The notes under the pieces were generated by a model. That model made no database searches. It worked only from the letters and a program-made list of their open reading frames with translations, and had not been told where the DNA came from. From contig JALMLS010000168.1 of assembly GCA_038496445.1 (NCBI GenBank), positions 1-64,000 on the forward strand: a DNA stretch of 64,000 bases, in the 5' to 3' direction. Both the position numbers and the translations under genes were made by a program. This document shows positions 29,190-42,276 of the stretch, piece after piece. Numbering within the stretch: position 1 is the first letter of the stretch; every line of letters begins with the position of its first letter. The DNA is from Trichosphaerium sp. ATCC 40318. Lineage: Eukaryota > Discosea > Flabellinia > Trichosidae.

Positions 29190-29774
29190 TTAGCGCCTTT
29201 ATTTACTACCAGTGCTTTTAAGTGGTATTTGACGTGCTATTTATTGCCAATACAAACAGTACGAACGAAGTTGACGAAACCTGGTTGGGTTTTAAAAATG
29301 GTTGGCAACCATTTTTTTTTTCAACAAAACTTCAAATCGTTTGACATACAACCCGCCTGTGAGAAATAGTACAGTAGTGTATGTGCTTTGATCGTACCGT
29401 AAGTTGTTTGGTACCTGATTATGCGTGCTTTCTGACAGAGTTACTCACTAAAAAAGCACTTATGGCTTTGTTTTTGTGGGGAATTTGTAAACACGGATGA
29501 TAGTTAAAGAGCTTGTAGAATTTCCATGTAATATGTTCCTACCGCTTAATATGTCATGCGACACCACTCCGTTAATGTGTCATGCGATACTTACAAACAG
29601 CGTCAAGTGTTATAAGATTGTGAAGCTATTTTAAGATGCCGCTTTAATAAAAAATAGAGTTCAAAGGCTGCCTTAACTGTTTTTACCGTAAACAGTGATG
29701 AAAACTCTTGTTTACCGTAAAACGTTTCGCTGAATGAGTAAGCTAAATTGGAATACCAAGTAGCTTTGTCTACT

Positions 29775-30785
29775 TGCACTGTATGAGTAAAACCAAAGAA
29801 TGAAATTTCGTTTTGATATACATATCACTCACATTTGCTCTGTTCTGTAAAACGTGTTTGTCAGTCAGTACCACAACCAAATAATAGGAATTAGTGCATA
29901 ATATACTATATTAAGTACTTTGAAGCGTTTTGGTGACATGTCGGTTCAAAAAACGTGGTTGAACAGTTTTTTTTTCTGAAACAAGAGATATGTTGTGAGA
30001 TTATATCTTTTTGTGGATATCCTGTATCCGTTGAGAAACCGACGCAATATGCATAGAAATACGGTCAATAGTTCATACGTACCATGTTCAACGTGTTAAA
30101 CACAAAAATAATTTTAAACAGTTGACACAAATGGAATTTGGTTATTGCGCTGTTCCAAAGCCTTTGTATCTATTTATTGAGCGTATTTAAACACAATAAA
30201 GTACCTAGCGTTGACACTCAAACGTTATAACATACTTTAAAGCGTTTTTGATGACTTTAAAAGGTGTTCAATAGAGTACTCAGTTCAACATGAACCAATT
30301 TGAAAAACAGTTGCACAACAGTTATCACTGTTGGCATGGTTATGCTGTTGTAGGTTTTAGTGTAAACTGCATTTTACTCAGCTCAATGTAAACCAATTCG
30401 AACCAAAGTCACAACTATCTGAATCACCATGGATAGGGCTACAGGTATGTTCTATCCCACAATTTATTTTTATTTGAGTTTTAGGTGTATAAAAGAAAAC
30501 GAATATATCGTGTTATCGTATTTGTAAAAAAGTACCATGAGCACTTATCATGTAAAAATTCTGAAATGATCTCAATGCCCAAAATCTGTCTTGGATGCAC
30601 CAAAGCTATAATGACCCCTGAAATAACTGACTAAGACCGTAACCTGGTAGCCATATCTTTTTGTCAAAATTGCATTGTACAAATACCTGACAGCACGCTG
30701 TGCTTCATCCAATAATGCAGTCTATAACGATAGCACTTGCGCGACTGTAATCGCAACAAATCTCATTATTTTCTTATTTACGAAG
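29775..30785 (+). repeat. Dispersed repeat family, copy 3
   Basis: The longest plus-strand copy. Its 5' extension (29775-30000, with 'aaaacgtgtttgtcagtcag' and 'gcataatatactat') is shared with copy 4 but hardly with copies 1 and 2. The core is 30281-30685. The tail ends 'ctcattattttcttattt' at about 30783. The stretches 29190-29774 and 30786-31350 on either side show no supported gene. Confidence 0.85.
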
Positions 30786-31350
30786 CATGTTGGTAGACAA
30801 ATGATGAAAACCCGCAGTGGCGTAGAACGGCAGCCCTGTAAAATGTCACTTTACAATAAGGAGTTGGTCTAGTAGAATAGATATACTCTTGGCTGCTTAC
30901 CATTTGCTCTGAACTTGCTATAACAAACTAAAAGAAAAATAAACTTGTAATGTAGTATAAGGTTTGTGATAGCTACACTGACTACATGTCCTAGCCTAAT
31001 ACTACAAATTCTGCTTCAATATGACATTTTTAAACAGTATGCCATTTCTGCTTAGTGCATTAAATAGACTGACTTGTTGCACTTCTTGTTTAGAAGCATG
31101 CAACAAAAAATTTCGAGAATTCACGAGAAATACCTTTCGGGAATGTTGGGCAAAAAAAACTACACAAAAGTCGCTCTTTCTGTGATTTCAGGCGTTATTA
31201 ATTTGCTTTTTCGGGTTTACACCATATAACGTTACTACTATATTTAACGTTAGAAACTACTGCGTACAAATTTTTGGCGGTTTGTATCACGTGATACAGT
31301 ATTTTTATTTCAAGATAAACGTAACATAAAAACAAGGTTCGCAGTATATA

Positions 31351-34300
31351 ATGGCTGCTGAACCAACTGCTGAGGTCCTATTTCAACTAAAACCTGTACC
31401 TCTTCAACAAAAGAAAGGTATAGTACAAGAACTAGATCTAGTACGCTTTAATTAGTACTAATAAACAAAAAAGGACGAAGTAAACGTGAAAATATACTGG
31501 TTGAGATACTTGAAACAGAAGTAACATACGTAAACAATCTTATTGTAGCGCTGGAGGTACGTAAAGGACTTTTCCAACACAAGTGTTCGATAGCGTCAAT
31601 TTTGATTATGGAGAAAAATCATTTTAATGTTTTTGCAAGCACGTGACGCAGGTGTAACCAAACTGAACGTTTTTTTGTCTTTTTCGTTTTAACTCTACTG
31701 AAGGTTTATAAAAAAGCGTTGATACGCGAAAAACGAGTACCCCAGAGCGATGTACGCTGTTTAAAACAATAGACAATTACTGAAGATAATTATAAGGTTG
31801 ACACTATATTTTCACGATTTCTTGATGTTATAGTACAATTGAACAAAAGTCTTGTCGTAGAATTACAAGATACAATGATAAAATGGCCTCTTGATGACGA
31901 AAATAAGCAATTAATAGGCGAAAAGTTTAGTTATTTTGTACGTAATCACGTGTATAAAATGCGATGATTGTCTTTAACATAAGGAACTAGGTACCTCACT
32001 TTAAGAATTATAAGTTTTATGGGACGAATTACGAACGTGCCACTAAATTATTACACAACTACCTTCAAAAGTCATGGTTTACAGAGATAATGAATGAATG
32101 TAATACCACTGCTATGCATCTACTTGGACGTACAAAAGGATTAGGTGACTTGCTCATCACACCTGTTCAGCGTAAGATTTCTAACAAACACAAAGTTTAT
32201 CAAAAAACTAAATTTTTTTTACAGGTGTTCCTCGCTACGAATTACTCCTTAGAGTATGTCAACGCTATACTATCACGTGATATTTTTTAAAAATAATGTT
32301 AAATATCTAAACACTTTTTAGGAGCTTGTAAAGCATACAGACAAGGATCATCCTGATTGTAAAAGTATTTCTTCTGCGTACAAAGAGACAAAAAAGATTG
32401 CGCGATATTTAAATGAAAGTATGGAAAAAGCTAAAGCGGATGAAGCGTGGCGTGATTTATTGACACATAAGGATTATCTTGTGGTAATTAATAATACAAG
32501 TTTACAAAGGCTTCTACTAGAAACTAAACGCTACGTAGATGCTCGCAAGCCCAAGTAGATATTTCGTAAGGTCGGAGACCATTTGGCTTCTCCAAGACAA
32601 TGAAAAAATGAAGACAACATTGTACCTTTTTAATGGTATACATATTGCTCTAACATCATTCGTTTTTTATCCTTAAAAATCTGTAGATATGGTAGTTGTT
32701 GATGAATTGATTGAAGAACACTCTGACGAAGGATGGCAGGTAAAGATCGAAAATGAAAAAAGGAAAATACAATACTAACTGAACAAAAGGTTTATGGAAT
32801 GAAGCTTGATCTCATGTGGCTTGAGTCTAATCTCACCAAAACTATTACACAAAATAAAGCATACGCAACGATCGACTTAAATTGCGGCATTGAACTCATT
32901 AGCACGTGATAATCACGTGTTATGTCACAACTTACATGTAAACATAGGTCCTGACAAAAGTTGGAAGCTGCTATTTGGGAACACTGTAAAGCGTCGTAGC
33001 TGGATAAAAGCTATTAAAGCTACTGTAAAAAAGAATGTCAGAGTTAAGGTAACAGAAGATGATCCAGGTATGTAGTAACATAGACAGAAGTTCAGAAAAA
33101 AACAGTATCATGTATTAAGTTTTCTCCAGACGGAAAAAGGCGACAAGGAACGTACACATATTTAGGACCTGTTCATGGGACATACACTGGGACATTTAAC
33201 TATGGAATGGTATAGTTTAGAAGTAATTAAATTGTACTAAGTAGTATTTTTTGTAGCTTCACGGACAAGGCCAATTCGAATCAACGAAAACCGGAATTAT
33301 GTTTGAAGGATACTGGGATTGCTCTCAACAGGTATAGTTATACCTCAATACCATCTCGCTGAGTGTATTCTAGCTTGGATATGGTACTGTAACATATCCA
33401 AATGGAAGTAAAGTTCAGGATATGTGTTGGTACAACAAGGTTCCACATAAGAAACCTGATATTCATGCTACTATTGTAAGTTTGTGGTTTATCCGTTTTT
33501 TTACTCACTGACACATTTATCAAGTCTACAAATGTAGAAGTATCGACGGATATAGTAGCGAAGACATTTAGAGGATTAAAAATAGCAAATAATTCGGAGA
33601 AGGTCTTGAAGGAACTCAAAGATAAAGACTGGGAATTGTTATCAGCTGAAAATCCAGAACCACGAGAATTCTTTAGAGGCACTACACTTTTTTAGCACGT
33701 GAAAAACACGTGACTAATAGCTGAAATAGGTCAAGTAATATTAAAAGAAGAGGCTCTTAATATGCATGTGTATCGTATACTCGAAGGAGAAGTAGAAATG
33801 TTTATAACTGTTCCAGATAAAATAACAGGAGAACCTGTAAGAAAGGTTCTTGGAACTATATCGTATGTGGCTTTATTATACTGAAATTGTACTGATCCTT
33901 ATATCTATGTAGGGCTCCTCATTCATTTGGCGAGGTTTGCGTATTTAATTACAGAGAAATGCCTGGCGTTATTGCAAAAACTGATGTGAAATGTAACTTC
34001 ATATCACTTACTTTTATTTATCGAATGTGCTCTTCAAAACCACGTGCGTTTCCGGATTTCCTCTTTGTGCACCACATTTATTATTCTTTGTTATCTTACT
34101 TCATGTAGATCTTGCAAGACGTTATCATGAGGGTATGGCTCAGATACTAGGTCAACTTCTGCGCACTGCAACATCAGCAACTTTGTCAAGCATACTTTTG
34201 AAAAAAAGAGGTTAGACTTGTCTTTTGTAGCTTGTTTATAACTCTATTTAAGGTCTTGGTAGTCGTAGTAAATCTGAAACTACTAGTAGAGGAAGTATTT

Positions 34301-36635
34301 TGTTCAAGCGAAACCCTTCTTTGAAGCTAAATATACCAGAAATCGATAACTCAAAGAGATTCCCAAAATTTACGTTCTTGAAAAAAGGAGAAAAGAAACT
34401 ACAACGTACGCAGTGCTATGATCCTTTTTTGTTTCCAAAGCTCATGCAGTTGTATACAGAATGGGATTGTTTCCTTGCAAAAGGATTACGCCTATTTTCT
34501 AGCCATGGACAGCGTGTTACTCTGTATTTATTCCAACATCACGTGGCTTATTTGAAAGTTTCGTTTATGAGAGAAACATTTGTACGTCAGCTCACGTGGT
34601 TTTTTTTTCAACGTAGTTTTTCATACGCATTACTACATATTTTATTACAACAATAACATTAGAATATAGTCTCACATACTGAATAAAAGGCTACATTCTG
34701 TAGTTAGGGTTTTTTTTTAATGTCAAAAAAACTGTTTGACATTCTTTCTTGGTTCTTCTGCTCTTTGGCTGATGTTTTTTACAGGAATTCGTTAGCCTAG
34801 AAAATATTCTTGACATAAAGCTATTAAACGGAAAGAATGACCAACGTAAAATACTAGAAATCGAATCACCATCCATAATGGTAAGTTTCTTTATCAGCCT
34901 TTTTTTTTCTCAACTTTGTTTTTCAGATGCATTTCGAGTTTGCCAACATCAAAGAAGGTGAAGAGTGCCGTGACCTTCTGCACAAGTATGTATTATAAGC
35001 AGCGATACTTTTCATTTGACATGAAGCTAAATCTTAATAAAGCATTTGGAACGCGAGACGTCATAGTCTTTCAAAAAGGCTTGCTAGCTCAATTATTGCA
35101 ATGACAGATTCAAAGTCATCTTCCAGGAGCTCTCTCAGCCAAAGGTACTAAATCCTAGAAATCTCTTACTTTACTGAAACGTATTTTTAGCAGTAGAAGT
35201 CTACGAAGCACAAGAGGTACGTTTTAAAGGAAAAGAAAAAAAAGTACAAAAATAACTCTTTTTCAAAGGAACTCACAAGCCTCACGCATCAATTGGTGAC
35301 GCCCCTTCAAAATGGTTAGACTTTCACAATAAACAAAAAAAGCGTAGAAAAGGAACCAATATTGGATCAGAAAGAATAAAGAACGAAGAAACGAAACACG
35401 AGCCAAAACAAGAACCTGAAGAAAACCCAGAGAAAAAACAAGAAAAGGTTGAAGTAAAAGATGAAGAAGAAAACATTAAACTGAACGCAACACCGGAGGA
35501 CGAAGCAGGTGATATCGACCTACCACCACCTCCAAAAAAAGCTCCACCAGATCCTTTACTTAAGGAAAAACAAATGAAGCGCTCTGAGGACATAGAGAAC
35601 CTTAAAAAGCCTGAGGAGAAGGTATCAATTCGTAGAAGTACAGATGATTCTCTATCCATTGCGAAAAGAAAACTAAGCTCAGGAGAAACCAAGTCAAAGA
35701 GTGCTCTATCTCTTCGTAGAGCTAAGTCTATACAACCTCAGTCACCTACAGAACAAAGGAAAAAACCACCAAGAATAAGAAGAACACGTTCGCAGTCGAT
35801 GAACGCGAAACCAATGCCAATTCGAAGAAAAAGAAGCAATCCAGCAATCAAGAAAGGCGGAAAACGCTCAGCATCTCATCTTGCTTTAAGCACCAAGTCA
35901 AGGTCACGACGTAACAGGGAGTTGAGAAATACGGTGGATAATACACAAGACCGAGAGACGGAGAAGAAGCGAGTTAAGAGGAAATTACCTAGAGCGAAAA
36001 CAACAGATGACATAAAAAAATTGGCTCATATTGATTCTCTTCTTGGTGATGACTCTGTACGTTTGGAGATCATCTTGGGTTATGAACTAATATCTACATA
36101 GTATTATGATAGCCACTCAAAGTCCGAGCATTTGTATGAGACGATGAATATGACGAAACAAGATTGGGAAATGATTCTTGATGAATCACCTTACAAGACT
36201 TATAAAAAAGGAGATGTTGTACTTGAGTATGGAGCAAATTTAAATCAATTATCTCAAATCACACGTGGTATGTGTAAAGTATTACGTAAAGATAAAACTC
36301 AGATTGGAACGATGGGAGCAGGAGATATATTCGGGTAAACATTTAAAAACAAACTTTTTTGTTGACTTTTTTTAAAAAGGGATTTGAACTTTCTTCTTGG
36401 CACGCCAGCGTCAGCAACAGTTGTAGCATGTGAAGAAAACACTGAGGTAATAATATTAAAGTTGTTTATTAGAAAATTAAACTGTCTCAGGTACTATCAT
36501 TGAATGGCATGTGGCTTCAGATTCTATTTGTTAAAAGACCACATTTGGCTGCAAGATTTTACTTTTATATTGCTTCTGTTTTATTCCGTCGTTTACATCA
36601 AAGAAAGGCTTTCACGTACACAACTGACAGATAAT
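31351..36635 (+). CDS. RhoGEF (DH-PH) fused to MORN, two cNB folds and a GRAM-like region
   Basis: Many short introns. The DH domain starts 'ILVEILETEVTYVNNLIVAL' (about 31490) and has the signature 'GDLLITPVQRVPRYELLLRE' split by an intron near 32172. The PH domain covers about 32540-33060 ('MKTTLYLFNDMVVV', 'SWKLLFGNTVKRRSWIKAIK'). MORN repeats follow at about 33150-33430 ('GTYTGTFNYGMLHGQGQFES', 'GYGTVTYPNGS'). The first cNB fold is at 33720-34140 ('PHSFGEVCVFNYREMPGVIA'). A GRAM-like segment lies near 34420-35000, then a long basic Ser/Arg/Pro linker (35280-36060). A second cNB fold at 36160-36600 reads 'GAGDIFGDLNFLLGTPASAT'. Stop 36635. DH-PH modules activate Rho/Rac GTPases. Both cNB pockets lack the usual phosphate-binding Arg, so nucleotide binding is uncertain. 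Confidence 0.85.
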
Positions 36636-36862
36636 ATAAGAACAGATGTATACAATATTTCTATTTAAATAAAAATATACTACACTATGGCACACCTAGA
36701 ATTTACAACAAAAAAAATTCACCATAGACTAAGTTTTGCAACCTAATCGTACTTTATTCTTAAAAAACAAAAATAGCAAAGTGTAGCGTGAAAATCTGTA
36801 CTAATAAACACACCTACTACAAGCAACTAGGTAAATGGGGGTACGAATTCATACCAAGTTTA

Positions 36863-37569
36863 TTAGGTAGTCTTTTTTGCTTTCGCACTTTTACAAGAAG
36901 CTTTTTTTGTACACAATACGTTACATGGCCATGTAGCACAGAAAGCTGTGATTAAAATAAGCAAACCGATACCATACACAAATGAAGGAACTTTCCATGA
37001 TGTTCTATGATTATTAGACCACTCAGCTTTCGATTCAACAAGCTCTTTTCTTAAATTTTCAATAATAAACTCAAGCCTTGCTATATCTGAGACATCTATA
37101 CTCTTTAACTCTACTTCGAATTCTCTAATCGTCGAGAGTACTGATACTTGAAATACTAAAGAAGCTTTGTCGTCCTAAGAAAACTCAGTAAGCTATCGCC
37201 TTGAAGTGTACCACTTACAGATCTAGTGACAGCTACAGAAGCTTGGGTGTTATTTTTGGCTAAACTTGATTCTAATAAATCAACAAAGTCTTCTGGTGTT
37301 TGTATGATGCCCTTTGAGATATCCTTCGTGTCACTTGCTTGTATAACAGCTTCGTAGACCCTGTAGCTCCTATGATTTGCAAAAATTAATCACGTGACCC
37401 TCCATATACCAAAGCGTTACCTTGTATGTTGTAGGTGTAAGCGAAGTTCGTCATCTTTGCTGGTTAGTTTTATAACGGAATCCTCTAAGAGACCTTCGAA
37501 AGAAACTGCACTAACTATCGAAGCAAAACATAATATAGTTACAATGGAAGTGAATGATATCATCCTCAT
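36863..37569 (-). CDS. Small type I membrane protein with coiled coil
   Basis: Begins with a signal peptide 'MRMISFTSIVTILCFASIVS'; an upstream in-frame ATG at 37599 is less likely. A luminal region follows ('GLLEDSVIKLTSKDDELRLH', 'SYRVYEAVIQASD', 'QTPEDFVDLLESSLA'), then a beta-like segment, a heptad helix ('DIARLEFIIENLRKELVESK'), a transmembrane segment ('VPSFVYGIGLLILITAFCAT') and a short Cys/Lys-rich tail. Layout and size recall p24/TMED cargo receptors, but no GOLD-domain signature or dilysine end is clear, so I leave the family open. CACGTG lies in the intron near 37393. Confidence 0.6.
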
Positions 37570-37940
37570 ACTTTTTAAACAATGACAATTGAGTAGCATA
37601 CTTTAAGTCTAGTAACATCAATATGGTTTTGTTAAGTCATATTACCATTTCCGAACGGACGTGTTGTACGTTATCAAGCTGATTTCGTTTTGTCCTAGTT
37701 CATCAAGTTAAAACAGATGCTTCTTCTAATACAGCGCATCAAAACAGAGCAACTAACTAACTTCTGTAAGGAAATGTTTTTTGCCTTGCTTGTCAATGAA
37801 TGATTCATTCGGCTGTTTATGAAACAATATGATATTTATTATGAGTGGTAAATTCCGTCAAATTACATCTGCTTGATGTTCTTTCCTTTAAAAGCTTTAT
37901 AGAAGCATTTCTTAACTTTTTTGTTCTTATTCTTTGTTTT

Positions 37941-39743
37941 TTAGTAGAGGCACGTGCAGGTTCTGTTAAAGTATCCCACGTGATACTCTAATTGCGGAAT
38001 ATTTGTACGCAAGAATATACAATACCATTCGTCTACATCACAGTGCCATTCTTTTGGTCCTGTTTGACGGCAAGGGAAGAGAGGATCACACCTTTTAGAA
38101 CCTTAAGAAAAAGAAGATTTTTAAACAAGCACGTACATGCACTCGTTGTTAGGTCCTACTGTAGGGTGAACACATGCTACCTCTGGTGGCGGAGGTGTTG
38201 GAGCGGTTGTTGTTGGTGGAGCGGTTGTTGGTGGAGCTTGTACACTGACTTGAGAAGGTGAAGGAGGTCCACAAACTGCAGGTGTTCCGGCGCTAAAAAC
38301 CTTTAATACAAATTGAATGCCATGTCACTACTCACCGAGGTCCACCACTGTGAGATTGGTATGAATTTCCAATAGTAACATCATTTACTACTAACCACAT
38401 GTCATAGTCACCTTGTACGTCCCAACATACTAGCAAACTTTAGGAGCTTATTTTAATTGCTTATAGGTTTTGGAACAAATTGAAAAAAGCTCTTACCTTC
38501 CCATGAACATGTAAATTCTTGTCCATTTGATAGTGTCGTCGAACCAGTAAGTCTTCTCTCGCTTCCGTCAATAAACGCAGCTCCCTAGTCGCAACATTAG
38601 CAAAGTTCGAAGTCAATAAAGTACAAAGTGAACTTGGAAAAAAAAAGTAGAGAACGCGCTTACTGAACCAGTGCAAGAAAGTGAAGGTGGTGTGATACGG
38701 CCACCAGGATGATCAAAAGACCATGTAGTATCGTGAATGGTATCAGGCATACGAGGTGGATTCGAAATAGTAGTAGAAACAATAGAGCAAGTGCCTAGGG
38801 ACAAAATTAGAATTCTTGTTTGGGCCAAGACAGCGTCTTTCTTTCATAAAATCTTCTTTTTGTACCTGGCAATACTTGACCATCAGGTACAACACTGTGC
38901 CATGCATCTCCTCTAGGGACACAGCAAAATTGCGTAAGGACTACATCGAGTTGTGACTCAACAGTGCCATCCATCTCAAGTTGGATGTTATCTACTGAAT
39001 CAAAAACAGTGTATGGTGGTTCTAAAGGCAAACAAATGTCTCTAAAGCACCAGTGAGAACAACGTGTACAATAATTATCAAAGAAAACCAACAAGTTTCC
39101 TACTCCGATGCAAACAACGCGAGCAACAAACAAACATTATAGCGAATGAAAAAGATTTTGGTCACGTGACCAAAAAATCTATCAAAAAAAAAAGTTCTTG
39201 TGTCGTACCTTTCGCCAATAAACGCAGGTAGAGCAAGCGTAGAAGTACTGGTTGTACCGCCTGAAGTTGTTATTACTCTAATAGCATGTTCTCTATCTGG
39301 GTTATCCTCTATAAAATTCCAGCAACCTACAAAGCAATTAAACTACTCCAACTCCCTAAAAACTACAAAAGAAGCATAGAAAGCTTTTTTTTTTGTTTTG
39401 AATCTTTTTTTTTGTCACGCGTACCGCATCCAATCTCTCTTAAATTGGTTCCTCCTATGTTACTGTACTCAATATCACACGTGCCAAGAGACATAGCAGC
39501 AGTGTTACATTGTAAACTACCAACTACAGCACGCGTTGTGACCTCCGGACCGCCTGTATTATCACAATTGAGCTGACGAGTGCCAAGAAATGAAGCATCT
39601 GTCATAGGAGCACTGCTTTGACTTCCAGGCGTTTCGCATCGTACAGGAGGTGAGAAAAGGGTAAGTAAGTCGATAGCGTATGGAGACTGTTGGGAGTGTA
39701 CTAGAGATAAACACGACAGTATTACAAGTAGAATAATGCGCAT
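37941..39743 (-). CDS. Secreted Cys-rich protein A of tandem pair, Pro/Thr stalk
   Basis: Signal peptide 'MRIILLVILSCLSLVHS', then an N-terminal domain ('FLGTRQLNCDNTGG', 'TTRAVVGSLQCNTAAMSLGT', 'YSNIGGTNLREIGC'), then 'CWNFIEDNPDREHAIRVITT'. Further exons hold 'FDSVDNIQLEMDGTVESQLD' and 'GNSYQSHSGGPR', then a short Pro/Thr stalk ('APPTTTAPTPPPPEVAC') and a C-terminal Cys module ('CDPLFPCRQTGPKEWHCDVD', 'EWYC', end 'CTCLY'). The paralogue at 40142 is collinear exon by exon. Both are probably cell-wall or surface proteins; no named family recognised. Confidence 0.75.
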
Positions 39744-39757
39744 CTCGGGGATATCTC
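39744..39757 (-). promoter_or_regulatory. Conserved GAGATATCCCCGAG immediately before the ATG of gene A
   Basis: On the minus strand GAGATATCCCCGAG directly abuts the ATG of the secreted gene A. The paralogue has GAGATACCCCGAG directly before its own ATG (about 42277-42289). Conservation at this position suggests a shared initiator, 5'-UTR or start-context element. Confidence 0.45.
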
Positions 39758-40141
39758 GAACACTTGAAGAATATAAAAGAACAAAACTTATGAAAGACTT
39801 TTTTTTTTTTTGTTGAACATTTGCAGACTCAAGTCTTAATTTATGGTTGGGGTAAACATGTGCACCAGTTTGTACCCTTGGTATTTATCTTGAGATTGTG
39901 AGTTTGTATTTTGGTAGTTCGTAACTCTTGAATGTGAAAACTGCAAAAAACAAGCGAACGCTGATCTTTTTTTTGGTGGCACGTGTTCCTTGAACTAAAC
40001 AGAACAAAAAATTTTTACGCTTTTTGTTTTAATGTATTTTCGTTTGTCTTTGATTTTAATGCGTCACATGCCGACTACAGGCCTTGTTTATAGTATTCGC
40101 TTGTGTAGTAATACAAAAGACGTTAAATGAGCAATTCTATA

Positions 40142-42276
40142 CTAGTAGAAGCAGGTACACATTCGGTCATAGTAGCTCACAGTGTACTCTGTTGGTGGGC
40201 TGTTCACACGAATGAAACTACAATACCATTCTGATGTATCACAGTTCCATTTACGAGGGAAATTGAAGTCAAAGACTTCGCAAGGGAAACGTGGATCGCA
40301 TCTAGAAGTATATTACGTCAACAGAAAGATGAAGAGGCGAAAATCGATTTGTGAATATTCAGAAAAAACAACTTTTGATAAACGTACACACAACTGCCGG
40401 TAGGTCCGACTTGAGGAGCCACGCAAATCATCTCTGGTGGAGGTGCCGTTGGAGGTTGTGTTGTTGGAGCCATAGTAGTAGGAGGTAGAGTTGTAGGTGG
40501 CTGAGTGGTTGGAGGCTAAAAATGTTTTTAAAAAAGCGACCAGATAAACTATATGCTACCTCTGTTGTTGGTGGTAACGTTGTTGGAGGAAGTGTGGTTG
40601 GTGGAAGTGTAGTTGGAGGCAACGTTGTTGGCTGTAGCGTCGTTGGAGGTTCAGTAGTAGGTGGCTAAAAACATAAGAACCGATTTCAAAACTAGTGAAT
40701 TTGTACCTCTGTTGTTGGAGGTAGAGTTGTAGGTGGTAACTGAACGGTGATTGTAGTTGGCAGAGGGGCAGTACAGTGATCCTCTGTTGCGAATCTGCCA
40801 AAGAAAAGAGGTAAGAATTTGATAGTCTGGACGTCTCGCATGACGTTTTGTGAGTTGTTTTTTATCGCACCTTGAACCGCCTGAGTGAGAGTTGTAAGTA
40901 TTACCTACAACAGTATCTCTGACTTCCGTCCACATATCAAAAGTTCCAGGTGTGTCCCAACAAACTATATACCAGTAAGGCTAACGCAAACTAAATACCT
41001 GTTTCAGTACTCACCTTCCCAACTACAAGCATAAGAGGCGCCAGATATAAGATTGGTAGTTCCAAAAACTCCACGTTCGTTACCTTGAATAAACGCAGAG
41101 CCCTAGTAAAATATAAGTTACGTCATGAGAAATACTACAAAAAAAGCACTTACAGCACCACCAGTACAAGCGAGTGTAGGACTGTTTATGATTCCAGCGT
41201 CATGAATTAACATCCACTCAGTAGTGTGACTTGTTGGAGGGAATGTTGGAGGGTTATCGATAGTCATCGTGATCGTTGAACAGTCGCCTTATCAATAGTA
41301 AGACTTTTTGTGGTTAGTTATTTGCATACCTGCAGTCAAATCGGCAGACGGCGTAATTGAATGGTAGGCGTCTCCACGTGGTACGCAACAAAATTGCTCA
41401 ATGACATCGTCTAGCTGGGACTCTGCTGTACCATCAATAACCAAAGTAACGCTATCAAGTGAAGATAATACAGATGTTGGCGCAGAGATAGGAAGACAGT
41501 GGTCTCTGTTGTTTGAATAAAAATGTAAGTAATTTTTTTTTGACCATGTGACGAATCACGTGGAGGGCGAATATCTTTGGTTGGTGTATATTAAAAAGAG
41601 TACCTTCTACCAACAAAAGATTGGGACGTAATTGAAGTTACACTTTCTGTAGCGCCTGAGCGTGCTGTGACTCTAATGTCGTGTAATCTATCAGGGTTTT
41701 GTTCTATTATACTCCAACAACCTTTATACAAATAAATAAATTAAACTCCAAAGAAACAACTCAAAAACCGCTTTATAAAGGAGTAATTAATAAAGACTAC
41801 ACTCCGCAATAAAAGAAAAGATACGAAAACAATCAGCAAGCTGAAAAAAAGCAAAACAACAAAAACGGCTTTCTGTTTTTGTGGCTTTTTTGAAATCAAA
41901 ACAAAAAAAAAAAAAGATTCATTTCTTCATCTTATAAAAACAACGCTATCTTACCGCATCCATTTGCTAATAAATCAACACCGCCAATATTACTATAATC
42001 ATAACTACAAAAACCAAGAGAACCAGACGCGATATCGCATTGTAGAGAGCCAACAAGAGCACGTGTTGTCGTTTCTGTTCCTTGTGTTGTATCGCAACCA
42101 AGTGTTCTTGTACCCAAGAAACTAGGGTTATCTAGAGGAACGCTCATGGCAGGCCCTATTGTTTCACATCGTAGTGTAGGTGTAAAAACTGAAAGTGTAT
42201 CTATAGCGTAAGGAGTCTCCGGTTGTGAAGCTACTAATGTAAAGGAAAACAAAAGGAGGAGTACTAGCCTCATCAT
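40142..42276 (-). CDS. Secreted Cys-rich protein B of tandem pair, long PPTT stalk
   Basis: Signal peptide 'MMRLVLLLLFSFTLVAS'; an upstream in-frame ATG at 42354 is less likely. The same domain series as gene A follows: 'FLGTRTLGCDTTQG', 'TTRALVGSLQCDIASGSLGF', 'YSNIGGVDLLANGC', 'GNTYNSHSGGSR', and C-terminal 'CDPRFPCEVFDFNFPRKWNC', 'DTSEWYC', end 'MCTCFY'. It differs in the stalk: about 40435-40760 encodes many PPTT units in separate small exons, a coding minisatellite likely to be heavily O-glycosylated. Tandem same-strand duplication with gene A; the intervening 400 bp hold no gene. Confidence 0.75.

Noticed and set aside
31733-31785. A 21-nt intron (gtacgc..aatag) in the DH domain
   Set aside because: An overlapping 36-nt intron starting gtaccc uses the same acceptor, keeps the frame and matches the usual size range.
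35324-35692. Ser/Phe-rich minus-strand frame
   Set aside because: Antisense shadow of the Lys/Glu/Ser-rich linker of the RhoGEF protein.
40428-40935. Gln/His/Leu-rich minus-strand frames such as 40556-40801 as separate proteins
   Set aside because: They are alternate-frame readings of the GGT/TGG-rich DNA that encodes the PPTT stalk of secreted gene B.
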